64,000 nucleotides of DNA from Tropicimonas sediminicola (GTDB lineage Bacteria > Pseudomonadota > Alphaproteobacteria > Rhodobacterales > Rhodobacteraceae), in assembly GCF_900188335.1 (NCBI RefSeq), contig NZ_FZOY01000005.1, positions 124,001 to 188,000 of the forward strand, in the 5' to 3' direction. Shown piece by piece: positions 8,573 through 16,321 of this stretch. How positions within the stretch are numbered: the stretch's first letter is position 1; every line of letters starts with the position of its first letter. Under the pieces are notes generated by a model. That model ran no database searches, was not told where the DNA came from, and worked only from the letters and a program-made list of their open reading frames with translations. The translations under genes were made by a program, and so were the position numbers.

Positions 8573-9553
8573 ATGAAGGTTTCGGCGAAACAGGTTGCGC
8601 TCCGCTGTCAGACTTCGACAGCGGCGGTTTCGCGCGCGTTCAGGCCCGATGCGCCGATTGCCTCGGACTTGCGGGCGCGCATTCTGGAGGCGGCGCGTGA
8701 GATGGGGTACGTGCCGCCGCGTGTACGAGCGCCGCAAAAGGTTCGGAACCGCATGATCTCGCTCGTCGTCGGCGATATCACCAACCCTTTCTACCCTACG
8801 ATCCTCGAGCGTTTCGCGACCGAATTCGCCGCCGTCGGGTATGACTTGCTGGTCCACACGGTCCCCAAGGACGCCACCGTGGATTCCGTGATGCCTCAGG
8901 TGTTCCGCGTTCAATCGGATGCCGTCGTGGTCACGTCCGCCAACATGTCCTCGAGGCTCGCCAGGGAGTGCCAGGCGCGCGGCATTCCGGTGGTGTTGTT
9001 CAATCGTGTGCAGGCCGATGCCAGCCTCAGCGCGGTTTGCGCCGACAATTACAACGGTGGACGGGTGATCGCGGAACACTTGAAAAACAAGGGGTGTGAA
9101 CGGCTCGCTTTCATCGGCGGCATCAAGGACACGTCGACCCATCTCGAAAGACGGCGCGGTTTCTACGATGCGCTGGAAGGAGCAGGTCTCGACGTGGCAT
9201 ACGAGGGGACAGGAAACTACGACTATACGAAATCCCTGGAGTTCGCCGACCTGTTGTTTCGGGATGCACGGCGGCCGGACGGCGTGTTCTGCGCCAATGA
9301 CATCACGGCGATCGCGGCAATCGATTCGGCCAAGTCGGCTGGGCTCCTGCCTGGAAAAGACGTCGCGATCGTCGGGTTCGACGATGTGCCGATGGCGTCT
9401 TGGTCCTCCTACCGTTTGACCACGGTCCGCCAGAAGATCGGGGCCATGATCCGCAACACGCTCGGGTTGATAGAGGATTCGCTCGCGGACCCGGACAGCG
9501 CCGGCACCGTGCGCATGATCCGTGGTGAGTTGATTGTTCGGGACAGTGGCTAG
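8573..9553 (+). CDS. LacI-family transcriptional regulator
   Basis: This 326-residue protein has an N-terminal LacI-type helix-turn-helix (about residues 3-25, SAKQVALRCQTSTAAVSRAF) with hinge region, then a periplasmic-binding-protein-like sensor domain (from about residue 60, ISLVVGDITNPFYPTI) with the typical FCANDITAIAAID and VAIVGFDDVPMA segments. It likely represses the adjacent TAXI-TRAP operon, with a sugar, polyol or sugar acid as effector. The ATG has no clear Shine-Dalgarno sequence, and a candidate operator lies just upstream, so the transcript may have a very short leader. Confidence 0.9.
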   Translation: MKVSAKQVALRCQTSTAAVSRAFRPDAPIASDLRARILEAAREMGYVPPRVRAPQKVRNRMISLVVGDITNPFYPTILERFATEFAAVGYDLLVHTVPKDATVDSVMPQVFRVQSDAVVVTSANMSSRLARECQARGIPVVLFNRVQADASLSAVCADNYNGGRVIAEHLKNKGCERLAFIGGIKDTSTHLERRRGFYDALEGAGLDVAYEGTGNYDYTKSLEFADLLFRDARRPDGVFCANDITAIAAIDSAKSAGLLPGKDVAIVGFDDVPMASWSSYRLTTVRQKIGAMIRNTLGLIEDSLADPDSAGTVRMIRGELIVRDSG

Positions 9554-9558
9554 GCGTA

Positions 9559-9569
9559 TGAAAATTTCA
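9559..9569. promoter_or_regulatory. Second candidate LacI operator, before the TAXI-TRAP operon
   Basis: TGAAAATTTCA is an exact copy of the element at 8551-8561 and lies 5 bases after the lacI-family stop codon, about 110 bases before the TAXI receptor start. It is well placed to control the TRAP operon. Confidence 0.55.
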
Positions 9570-9677
9570 TTCGCGTCTGCAGAAAAATTGCACTGATCAT
9601 CGGAACTGGTAGTCCCACTCCCAATGACGTCCAAGCCTGTTTCAACGGTCGGGACGTCGATTTCGGAGGAGACGCCT

Positions 9678-10637
9678 GTGACTACATTCATCAAAACCGC
9701 CACCCTGGGTCTGGCTGTTGCGCTCGCGCCGATCGCGGCGGCTGCCGAAGAGCGGCTGGCATTCGGATCGACCAATGCCCAGAGCGCGCATTACGCGTAT
9801 TTCGCGGCGATCGCGAAGGTCGTGAACAACGCCAACGAGGACTACCAGGCCTCGGTCGTCGAAACCGGCGCGACGGTCGACAACCTCAAGCGCATGGCGC
9901 GCGGCCAGCTCGATATCGGCCTGATCACCACCAGCGCGCTGTATCACGCCAACGAAGGCATCAAGACCTTTGACGGCACCCCGATCGACTCCAAGCTTCT
10001 CTGGGCCTATTCGCTGGCGCCGCAGAACGTCGTTGTGCGCAGGGATGCAGGCGTCGACGCGATCGCGGAACTCGACGGCAAGCGTTTCGGTCCCGGCCAG
10101 CGCGGCAGCTCGACCGAGGCAACCTCGCAGGACGTGATGAGCACGCTCGGAATCGAGCCCGACTGGGTGCGCGGGTCCAACGGTGAACTGGCCGCCGCGA
10201 TCAAGGACGACCGGGCCATAGGCTTCATCAAATCGGCTGTCGGAACCAAGTTCGACGCCCTGACCACGGATATCGCCACCTTTACCCCGGTTCAGGTGCT
10301 CGGCCTGACCGAGGAGCAGACGGCGAAGATCCGTTCCGAACTGCCTGAGCTGTCGGTCGTCGAGATGCCCGGCGGCGAGATGGAGAACTCCGGCCCCTAC
10401 ACGACCTGGGGCTTCATGATCGGCGTCTCCGCCCGCCCCGACCTGCCGGAAGATACCGCCTACAACATCGTCAAGGCGGTGATGGAGGACACGACCGAGC
10501 AGGCAACGGCCTTCCCCAATGTCGCCGGTCAGAACCTGGCGGAGCTGACGCTGCAATACGCGACATCCAAGCTGCACCCGGGTGCGATCCGCTACTTCGA
10601 GGAAATCGGCCTGACCGTGCCGGACACCCTCAAGTAA
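9678..10637 (+). CDS. TAXI-type TRAP transporter solute-binding protein
   Basis: Periplasmic receptor of 319 residues that delivers a solute to a sodium-driven TRAP permease. A Sec signal peptide (about residues 1-24, ALAPIAAAAEE) is followed by the TAXI-family core, with LAFGSTNAQSAHYAY, the LDIGLITTSALYHA segment and a C-terminal LHPGAIRYFEE motif near the end. I choose the GTG at 9678, which has GGAGGAGA at ideal spacing, over an in-frame ATG at 9624 that would precede the signal peptide. It is the first gene of an operon with the fused permease, an aldolase and two dehydrogenases. The substrate is unknown; context suggests a hydroxylated acid or polyol derivative. Confidence 0.9.
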   Translation: MTTFIKTATLGLAVALAPIAAAAEERLAFGSTNAQSAHYAYFAAIAKVVNNANEDYQASVVETGATVDNLKRMARGQLDIGLITTSALYHANEGIKTFDGTPIDSKLLWAYSLAPQNVVVRRDAGVDAIAELDGKRFGPGQRGSSTEATSQDVMSTLGIEPDWVRGSNGELAAAIKDDRAIGFIKSAVGTKFDALTTDIATFTPVQVLGLTEEQTAKIRSELPELSVVEMPGGEMENSGPYTTWGFMIGVSARPDLPEDTAYNIVKAVMEDTTEQATAFPNVAGQNLAELTLQYATSKLHPGAIRYFEEIGLTVPDTLK

Positions 10638-10649
10638 CCCGACATGACT

Positions 10650-10673
10650 CCTGCCGGTCCACAAGCCGGCAGG
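10650..10673 (+). promoter_or_regulatory. Intercistronic stem-loop after the TAXI receptor gene
   Basis: CCTGCCGG (10650-10657) pairs perfectly with CCGGCAGG (10666-10673) around an eight-base loop, with no T tract. Such hairpins 3' of binding-protein genes often protect that part of the mRNA and raise receptor over permease level. Confidence 0.6.
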
Positions 10674-10698
10674 GGTCCGATCCTTGGGAGGACAAATC

Positions 10699-12621
10699 AT
10701 GGCCAACATGTCCGACATGGCGGCAGAAGCCACGGCCCCGATGTCCCGGTGGGAGCTGGCCACCGCAACGCTGGCAGTGGGCATCGGGCTTTTCGTTTTC
10801 TACACCTCTTTCTTCGGCGCCTTCGAGACGCTGATCCAACGCGCCGTCTTCGTGGCGCTGATCACCTGCCTCGGCGTGTTGCTGTTCCCGCTGGGAGCGG
10901 GGAAGAGCTGGCGCCCGATCGGGGCCGTTCTCGACTTCGCCGCCGCTGCGTTCGTCGCGATCTCCGCCGGTTATATCGTGGTCCATTTCGAGCGGATCAT
11001 GGTCGACCTTCCCTTCGCGGAGGATATCGACGTCGTGCTCGGCTTCGGCACGTTGCTGATCATCCTGGAGATGGCGCGTCGCAGCGCGTCCTTTGTCTTT
11101 CCGCTGATCGTTGCCACCGTCGTGCTCTACGCCTTGTTCGGCGACCGGATCTCCGGGCCGTTCGGCCATCGCGGATTCGATATCTACTACCTCTCCGAGG
11201 TCATCTTCCTGTCCGACCGCGGGCTCTGGGGGATGCTCGTGTCGATCGCCTCGACCACGCTAGCCGCCTTCATCCTGTTCGGCGCGCTGCTGCTGCATAC
11301 GGGTGCGGGGCAGACCTTCTTCGATCTCAGCGCGCGGGCGGGTGGCAAAAGCCCGGGCGGCGCGGCCAAGATCGCGACCATCGCCTCCGGCCTGTTCGGC
11401 TCGATCTCGGGCTCCTCGGTCGCCAATATCGCGACGACCGGCAACTTCACCATCCCTCTGATGAAGCGCCTGCGCTACCCGGCCCCCTTTGCCGGAGCGG
11501 TCGAGGCGGTTGCCTCCACAGGTGGCCAACTGGCGCCGCCGATCATGGGCACGGCCGCCTTCGTCATGGCCGAACTGGTGGGCGTGAACTACTGGACCAT
11601 CGCGGTTGTCGCGTTCCTGCCGGCCATCCTGTTCTATCTCGGGGTCTTCTCGACAGTGCACCTGATTGCGCGCCGCACGAGCCTCGGGGCGGTAGACCAG
11701 GGGGAATTGCCCGACTGGCACGATGCACTGAACTGGCGGCGCATGGGGCCGATCCTTGCCGGTGTGGCCGGCCTTGCGTTCGGTATCGTCAACGGCAATT
11801 CGATCCAGCTGACGGCCTGCTACGGCATGATCGGCATCGTCGGAGCCTATGCGGTTGCCACGCTCACATCGGGCGGATCGCTCAAGGAGATCGTTTTCAC
11901 GCTGCTTCGCGCGCTGGAGGACGGCGGCAAGGGCGTCGTGATCGTCGGAATCCTCCTGGTTGCGGCACAGGTCTTCGTGGCAATCGTGAACCTCACGGGT
12001 GTCGGGGTCGCCGTGACCTCCTCGATCCTGGAGCTGGCCAACGGGAACCTGGTCGTCATCGCGCTGATCATGGCGGGCGTCTGCCTGATTGCCGGCATGG
12101 GGCTGCCGACGTCCGCCGCCTATGTGCTGGTCGCCGCGGTCTTCGCGCCGGTGCTGATCCAGCAGGGTCTGGACCCGGTCACCGTGCACCTCTTCGTGCT
12201 CTACTATGCCGTGCTTTCCGTCATCACGCCGCCGGTCTGCGTCGCCGTCTTCGTGGCTGCGACCGTGGCAAAGACGAACTGGATGGAGGTTGCCGGTCAA
12301 TCGCTGCGCCTCGGCGGAACGGCCTACGCCATTCCGATGCTGATGCTCATCTATCCCGGTCTGCTGTTGCAGGGGTCCGCGGTGGAGATCGCGATGGCCA
12401 TCCTGTCCGGGGTCGGCTTCACGCTCGCCGTTGCCGCGTTCTTTGCCGCGCAACCGATCTTCCACCGCCATTCCTGGGTCCTGTGGCTCGTTCCGGTGGT
12501 CCTGCTCCTGATCCCGCAATGGCCTGCGACCATCGCCGGTGTGCTGGTGCTCGTGATGTTCTGGCTGCTCTCCCGCGGCCAGAAGCCCCAACCCGTCCCG
12601 ATCCCCGTTTCGGAGACCTGA
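10699..12621 (+). CDS. TRAP transporter permease, fused small and large subunits (TAXI type)
   Basis: This 640-residue membrane protein fuses the DctQ-like four-helix part and the DctM-like transport part, as is standard for TAXI-TRAP systems. The conserved GSISGSSVANIATTGNFTIP and GGQLAPPIMGTAAF segments (about residues 235-300) and a repeat of the pattern in the second half (GMGLPTSAAYVLVA, ITPPVCVAVF) mark the DctM fold with its two inverted halves. The ATG at 10699 follows GGGAGGA directly; an in-frame TTG 15 bases upstream lies inside that ribosome site. It is followed after one base by the aldolase gene. Confidence 0.92.
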   Translation: MANMSDMAAEATAPMSRWELATATLAVGIGLFVFYTSFFGAFETLIQRAVFVALITCLGVLLFPLGAGKSWRPIGAVLDFAAAAFVAISAGYIVVHFERIMVDLPFAEDIDVVLGFGTLLIILEMARRSASFVFPLIVATVVLYALFGDRISGPFGHRGFDIYYLSEVIFLSDRGLWGMLVSIASTTLAAFILFGALLLHTGAGQTFFDLSARAGGKSPGGAAKIATIASGLFGSISGSSVANIATTGNFTIPLMKRLRYPAPFAGAVEAVASTGGQLAPPIMGTAAFVMAELVGVNYWTIAVVAFLPAILFYLGVFSTVHLIARRTSLGAVDQGELPDWHDALNWRRMGPILAGVAGLAFGIVNGNSIQLTACYGMIGIVGAYAVATLTSGGSLKEIVFTLLRALEDGGKGVVIVGILLVAAQVFVAIVNLTGVGVAVTSSILELANGNLVVIALIMAGVCLIAGMGLPTSAAYVLVAAVFAPVLIQQGLDPVTVHLFVLYYAVLSVITPPVCVAVFVAATVAKTNWMEVAGQSLRLGGTAYAIPMLMLIYPGLLLQGSAVEIAMAILSGVGFTLAVAAFFAAQPIFHRHSWVLWLVPVVLLLIPQWPATIAGVLVLVMFWLLSRGQKPQPVPIPVSET

Positions 12622-12622
12622 G

Positions 12623-13405
12623 ATGACCGTCAATTCGGACTTCAAGGCCCGGCTCTCCGCCGGACAGGAGATGCTCGGCGTCTTCGTGAAGACCCCGCAG
12701 CCGATCATCATCGAGATCCTCGGCCAGAGCGGCCTGGATTTCATGGTGATCGACGCAGAACACGCCCCGTTCGACCGCGAGGCGATCGATACGGCCATGA
12801 TCGCCGGTCGGGCCGCAGGTTGCCCGATCCTGGTGCGGGTGCCGAAGGGGGACCCCGAGACGATCCTCGGAGTGCTCGACAGCGGCGCAGCGGGGGTCAT
12901 GGTGCCCCATGTCTGTACGGCCGAACAGGCGGCGGCGCTGGCGAAGGCCGTGCGCTACGGACCCGGCGGACGGGGCTTTGCAGGCACGACCCGCGCGGCG
13001 GACTACGCCCGGCGGGGGTTGCAGGAGCATTTCGACCGGACGGCCGGGGAGGTCTCGCTGATCTGCCAGATCGAGGACCCGGAGGGGTATGAAAACTTCC
13101 GGTCCATCGCTTCTGTCGACGGCGTGGACGCCCTGTTCGTGGGGCGCGCGGATCTCTCCGTGTCCTACGGGCTGCGGGATTTCTTCGCGCGTGAAACCGC
13201 CGACCGCTGCGCCGAGATCCTCGGAGCCAAGGGCGCGGCGACCGGCCTCTATTGTGCACCGAACGAAGACGTAGCGCCGTGGCGGCGGGCTGGCGGCAGC
13301 CTGTTCGTGATCGGCTCTGACCACACATTGATGACCCGGGGCGTCGCGCAGATGCGCGAAGCGGTTTTCGGGTCTGCGACCTCATCGAAAGGATCTGCAA
13401 GATGA
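12623..13405 (+). CDS. HpcH/HpaI-family class II aldolase
   Basis: A 260-residue TIM-barrel, divalent-metal-dependent pyruvate-type aldolase. Expected active-site residues are present: His47 in DAEHAPF (base), Arg72 (LVRVP), and metal ligands Glu151 (QIEDP) and Asp177 (VGRADLS). Members cleave 4-hydroxy-2-keto acids to pyruvate or a related keto acid plus an aldehyde. The gene starts one base after the permease stop and overlaps the next gene by 4 bases, so it is coupled in the TRAP operon. A paralogue with the same motif set lies at 34198-34977. The true substrate is unknown. Confidence 0.88.
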   Translation: MTVNSDFKARLSAGQEMLGVFVKTPQPIIIEILGQSGLDFMVIDAEHAPFDREAIDTAMIAGRAAGCPILVRVPKGDPETILGVLDSGAAGVMVPHVCTAEQAAALAKAVRYGPGGRGFAGTTRAADYARRGLQEHFDRTAGEVSLICQIEDPEGYENFRSIASVDGVDALFVGRADLSVSYGLRDFFARETADRCAEILGAKGAATGLYCAPNEDVAPWRRAGGSLFVIGSDHTLMTRGVAQMREAVFGSATSSKGSAR

Positions 13406-14730
13406 CCATCGAGTATCTCAAGCGCGGCAAGCCTGAAGCCGACCGGGCGGAAGACGACGCCAGGACACGCGCGGTTGTGGAGGCGACGCTCAAGGATATC
13501 GAGGCGCGGGGCGATGCGGCGGTGCGCGAGCTGTCGGAAAAGTTCGACAGCTACTCGCCGCCGTCTTTCCGGCTTTCCGACGCGGAGATCGAGGAGATCA
13601 TCGCCAAGGTTTCGGATCGCGAGATGGCGGACATTCGTTTCGCAAACGAACAGGTCCGCAAGTTCGCCCAGGCACAGCGGGATTCGATGCTGGATGTCGA
13701 GGTCGAGACGCTGCCGGGTGTGATCCTCGGCCACAAGAACATCCCCGTGCAATCGGTCGGCTGCTACGTGCCGGGCGGCAAGTTCCCCATGGTCGCCTCC
13801 GCGCACATGTCGGTTGCGACGGCGTCGGTGGCCGGCGTGCCGCGCATCATCGCCTGTACCCCGCCCTTCAACGGAGAGCCGAACCCGGCGGTGATCGCGG
13901 CGATGCATATCGGCGGCGCGCACGAAATCTATGTTCTCGGCGGAATCCAGGCGATCGGCGCAATGGCGATCGGGACCGAGACGATCGATCCGGTTCACCT
14001 GCTGGTCGGCCCGGGAAATGCCTTTGTCGCCGAGGCGAAGCGCCAGCTTTTCGGGCGCGTCGGTATCGACCTCTTTGCCGGCCCGACGGAGACCATGGTG
14101 ATCGCCGACGATACCGTCGATGCCGAGCTCTGTGCGACGGACCTGCTTGGGCAGGCCGAGCATGGCTACAACTCGCCGGCCGTGCTGGTGACGAACTCGC
14201 GCAAGCTGGCGGAAGCCACGCTCGCGGAGGTCGACCGGCTGCTTGAGATCCTGCCGACGGCCAACACAGCGAAGGTGAGCTGGGAGGATTACGGCGAGGT
14301 CATCCTGTGCGGCACCTATGACGAGATGCTGGCCGTGGCCGACGACATCGCCTCCGAGCACGTCCAGGTGATGACGGACCGCGACGACTGGTTCCTGGAG
14401 AAGATGACCTGCTACGGCGCCCTGTTCCTCGGCCCGCGGACCAACGTGGCCAACGGCGACAAGGTGATCGGCACCAACCACACCTTGCCGACCAAGAAAG
14501 CGGGTCGCTATACCGGCGGGCTCTGGGTCGGCAAATATCTCAAGACGCACAGCTACCAGAAGGTCCTGACGGACGAGGCGGCGACGATGATCGGCGAATA
14601 CGGCTCGCGGCTGTGCATGCTGGAAGGCTTCGTTGGCCATGCCGAGCAATGCAACGTTCGGGTGCGTCGCTACGGGGGCATCAACGTGCCCTACGGCGAA
14701 GCCGCGCCCTACCGCGAAGCCGCGGAGTGA
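13402..14730 (+). CDS. HisD-family dehydrogenase (histidinol dehydrogenase paralogue)
   Basis: The 442-residue protein has the full histidinol dehydrogenase fold and keeps its key residues: an EH pair in [26 protein letters not shown] and a C-terminal His in EGFVGHAEQ, which provide zinc ligands and catalytic bases. HisD-family enzymes oxidise a primary alcohol to a carboxylate with two NAD+. Sequence details and the catabolic operon point to a non-histidine paralogue, like sulfopropanediol dehydrogenase HpsN or related enzymes, and not to the biosynthetic enzyme. It overlaps the aldolase by 4 bases. Family certain, substrate not. Confidence 0.85.
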   Translation: MTIEYLKRGKPEADRAEDDARTRAVVEATLKDIEARGDAAVRELSEKFDSYSPPSFRLSDAEIEEIIAKVSDREMADIRFANEQVRKFAQAQRDSMLDVEVETLPGVILGHKNIPVQSVGCYVPGGKFPMVASAHMSVATASVAGVPRIIACTPPFNGEPNPAVIAAMHIGGAHEIYVLGGIQAIGAMAIGTETIDPVHLLVGPGNAFVAEAKRQLFGRVGIDLFAGPTETMVIADDTVDAELCATDLLGQAEHGYNSPAVLVTNSRKLAEATLAEVDRLLEILPTANTAKVSWEDYGEVILCGTYDEMLAVADDIASEHVQVMTDRDDWFLEKMTCYGALFLGPRTNVANGDKVIGTNHTLPTKKAGRYTGGLWVGKYLKTHSYQKVLTDEAATMIGEYGSRLCMLEGFVGHAEQCNVRVRRYGGINVPYGEAAPYREAAE

Positions 14731-14737
14731 GATCCAG

Positions 14738-14772
14738 ATGCCGGCCCGGCCTGACGGGAGCCGGCCCGGCAT
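14738..14772 (+). promoter_or_regulatory. Intercistronic stem-loop before the short-chain dehydrogenase
   Basis: Two 13-base arms (14738-14750 and 14760-14772) pair with a single mismatch around a nine-base loop in the 75-base gap after the HisD-like gene. No T tract follows; it may stabilise mRNA or attenuate read-through. Confidence 0.5.
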
Positions 14773-14805
14773 CGAACCCTACGCTGACAGGAACGGGACG
14801 GCTTG

Positions 14806-15570
14806 ATGCGACTACCCAGAACTCCAAGTTTCCGGCTGGACGGAAGAACTGCGCTCGTCACGGGGGCATCCTCGGGGATCGGGCTGGGATGCGCGGCGGC
14901 GCTGGCGCAGGCGGGGGCGCATGTCGTTTGCGCGGCGCGGGGAGCCGGGCGCCTGCAGGAGGTCGTCGACGCCTTGCGCGAGGATGGCTGCTCCGCAGAG
15001 GCGCAGGTCCTCGACGTCTCCAGTCCGGAGGTGTTGGACGCGGTGTTTTCGGAGCGCGCGGCGTTTGACATCGTCGTCAACTCCGCCGGTCTCGCCCGGC
15101 ATGCGCCCGCGTTGCAAACCAGCGCCGCCGATTACGATGCGGTGATGGCAACCAACCTGCGCGCCGCGCATTTCCTCTCCGCCGCCGCGGCCCGTGCGAT
15201 GATCGCGGCGGGCAAGCCGGGTTCGATCATCCATATCTCCAGCCAGATGGGCCATGTCGGTGGCATCGAACGTACCGTCTATGCGGCGAGCAAGCATGGG
15301 TTGGAGGGCATGGTGAAATCCATGGCCATTGAATGGGGCCAGCATGGCATCCGGATCAACACGCTCTGCCCGACCTTCATCAGGACGCCACTTGCCGCCC
15401 AGACCCTGGAGAACCCCGAGCGCAGCGCCTGGATCGAAGACAAGATCAAGCTCGGGCGCGTTGGCGAGATCGAGGACATAATGGGCGGCGTCGTCTTCCT
15501 GGCATCGGATGCGGCCTCGATGGTGACCGGCACGGCGCTGCTGATCGACGGCGGATGGACAGCCGATTGA
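14806..15570 (+). CDS. Short-chain dehydrogenase/reductase (SDR)
   Basis: A 254-residue classical SDR with the cofactor motif TGASSGIG (about residues 19-26), the NSAG motif, the catalytic Ser in HISSQMG, and YAASK with the active Tyr and Lys. The C-terminal LIDGGWTAD is typical. It would oxidise or reduce a secondary alcohol with NAD(P). The ATG at 14806 follows GGGACGGCTTG; a TTG three bases earlier is also in frame. It is the last gene of the LacI/TAXI cassette and most likely acts with the aldolase and HisD-like enzyme. Confidence 0.9.
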   Translation: MRLPRTPSFRLDGRTALVTGASSGIGLGCAAALAQAGAHVVCAARGAGRLQEVVDALREDGCSAEAQVLDVSSPEVLDAVFSERAAFDIVVNSAGLARHAPALQTSAADYDAVMATNLRAAHFLSAAAARAMIAAGKPGSIIHISSQMGHVGGIERTVYAASKHGLEGMVKSMAIEWGQHGIRINTLCPTFIRTPLAAQTLENPERSAWIEDKIKLGRVGEIEDIMGGVVFLASDAASMVTGTALLIDGGWTAD

Positions 15571-15685
15571 CGGTCGCCGCTGATCGATGTGCGGTATGGC
15601 CGTGACACGGAAGGAGCGACATGGCGCGCCGTCCGTGGTTGTTGGTTGAGGTTGCGCCTCTGCGCTGGCCTTCCGCGCAGGATCG

Positions 15686-16321
15686 TCAGGGAACGCGGCG
15701 CGCAACAGGTCGCGCCTCGTCTCGCCAGGTCTCGATCCGAGACAGGGCATCGTTGCGCCGGACGTCGAGCACCTTCATGCCGGCAGCGATCGCGGCCTGC
15801 AGGCCCTGTTCGGAATCCTCCAGTACGAGGCAATCGCATGGTTTGACCGCGAGTCTTTCTGCAGCGAGGAGGAAAATGGCGGGGTCGGGTTTCGGCACCT
15901 GCGCTTCGACCACGGTGATCACCACGTCGAACAGGTGATCCAGTCCCGCTCCGCGCAGGATGGCGCGGACGACCTCGGTTTCCGCGTTCGATCCGACCGC
16001 AATCGGCAGCATGCCCTTGAGCCGTCGCGCCAGCGCCGCGACCGGCGGATTCTCGACCGCGGTCCGTTCGGCGCGTTCCACCGTGATCCTCCGGCTGTCG
16101 GCGACAAGGCGCGCCGTGTCCAGCGCGCCGTCGTGCTCCTCCGAGAATGCGGCGATCAGGTCGTTCCGGTCGAGGCCCTTGCGCGCTTCGTACCATGCGC
16201 GGTCCATACAGGCGCCCTGAAGGGCCAGCGCGGCATTGAAGGCGTCGAAATGCAGGGTCGCCGTCAGCGCCAATGTCCCGTCGCAATCGAAAATCACCGC
16301 CTTCGCATCAGGCTTGGTCAT
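15686..16321 (-). CDS. HAD-superfamily hydrolase (phosphatase, phosphoglucomutase-like subfamily)
   Basis: This 211-residue protein shows HAD motif I FDCDGTLA (Asp nucleophile and Asp acid), motif II VGSNAE, and motifs III/IV VPKPDPAIF and VLEDSEQG, with a helical cap between I and II. It belongs with phosphoglycolate phosphatase and beta-phosphoglucomutase-like enzymes that act on small phosphate esters. I use the ATG at 16321, which puts motif I at residues 10-17; an ATG at 16378 lies deep inside the kinase gene. It overlaps the kinase 3' end by 14 bases and is thus coupled to the sensory system, suggesting it dephosphorylates the solute taken up by the divergent ABC transporter. Confidence 0.85.
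   Translation of the reverse strand: MTKPDAKAVIFDCDGTLALTATLHFDAFNAALALQGACMDRAWYEARKGLDRNDLIAAFSEEHDGALDTARLVADSRRITVERAERTAVENPPVAALARRLKGMLPIAVGSNAETEVVRAILRGAGLDHLFDVVITVVEAQVPKPDPAIFLLAAERLAVKPCDCLVLEDSEQGLQAAIAAGMKVLDVRRNDALSRIETWRDEARPVARRVP

Noticed and set aside
13402-14730. Histidinol dehydrogenase for histidine synthesis
   Set aside because: Operon context with TRAP transporter, aldolase and SDR and LacI control does not fit; kept as a HisD-family catabolic enzyme.
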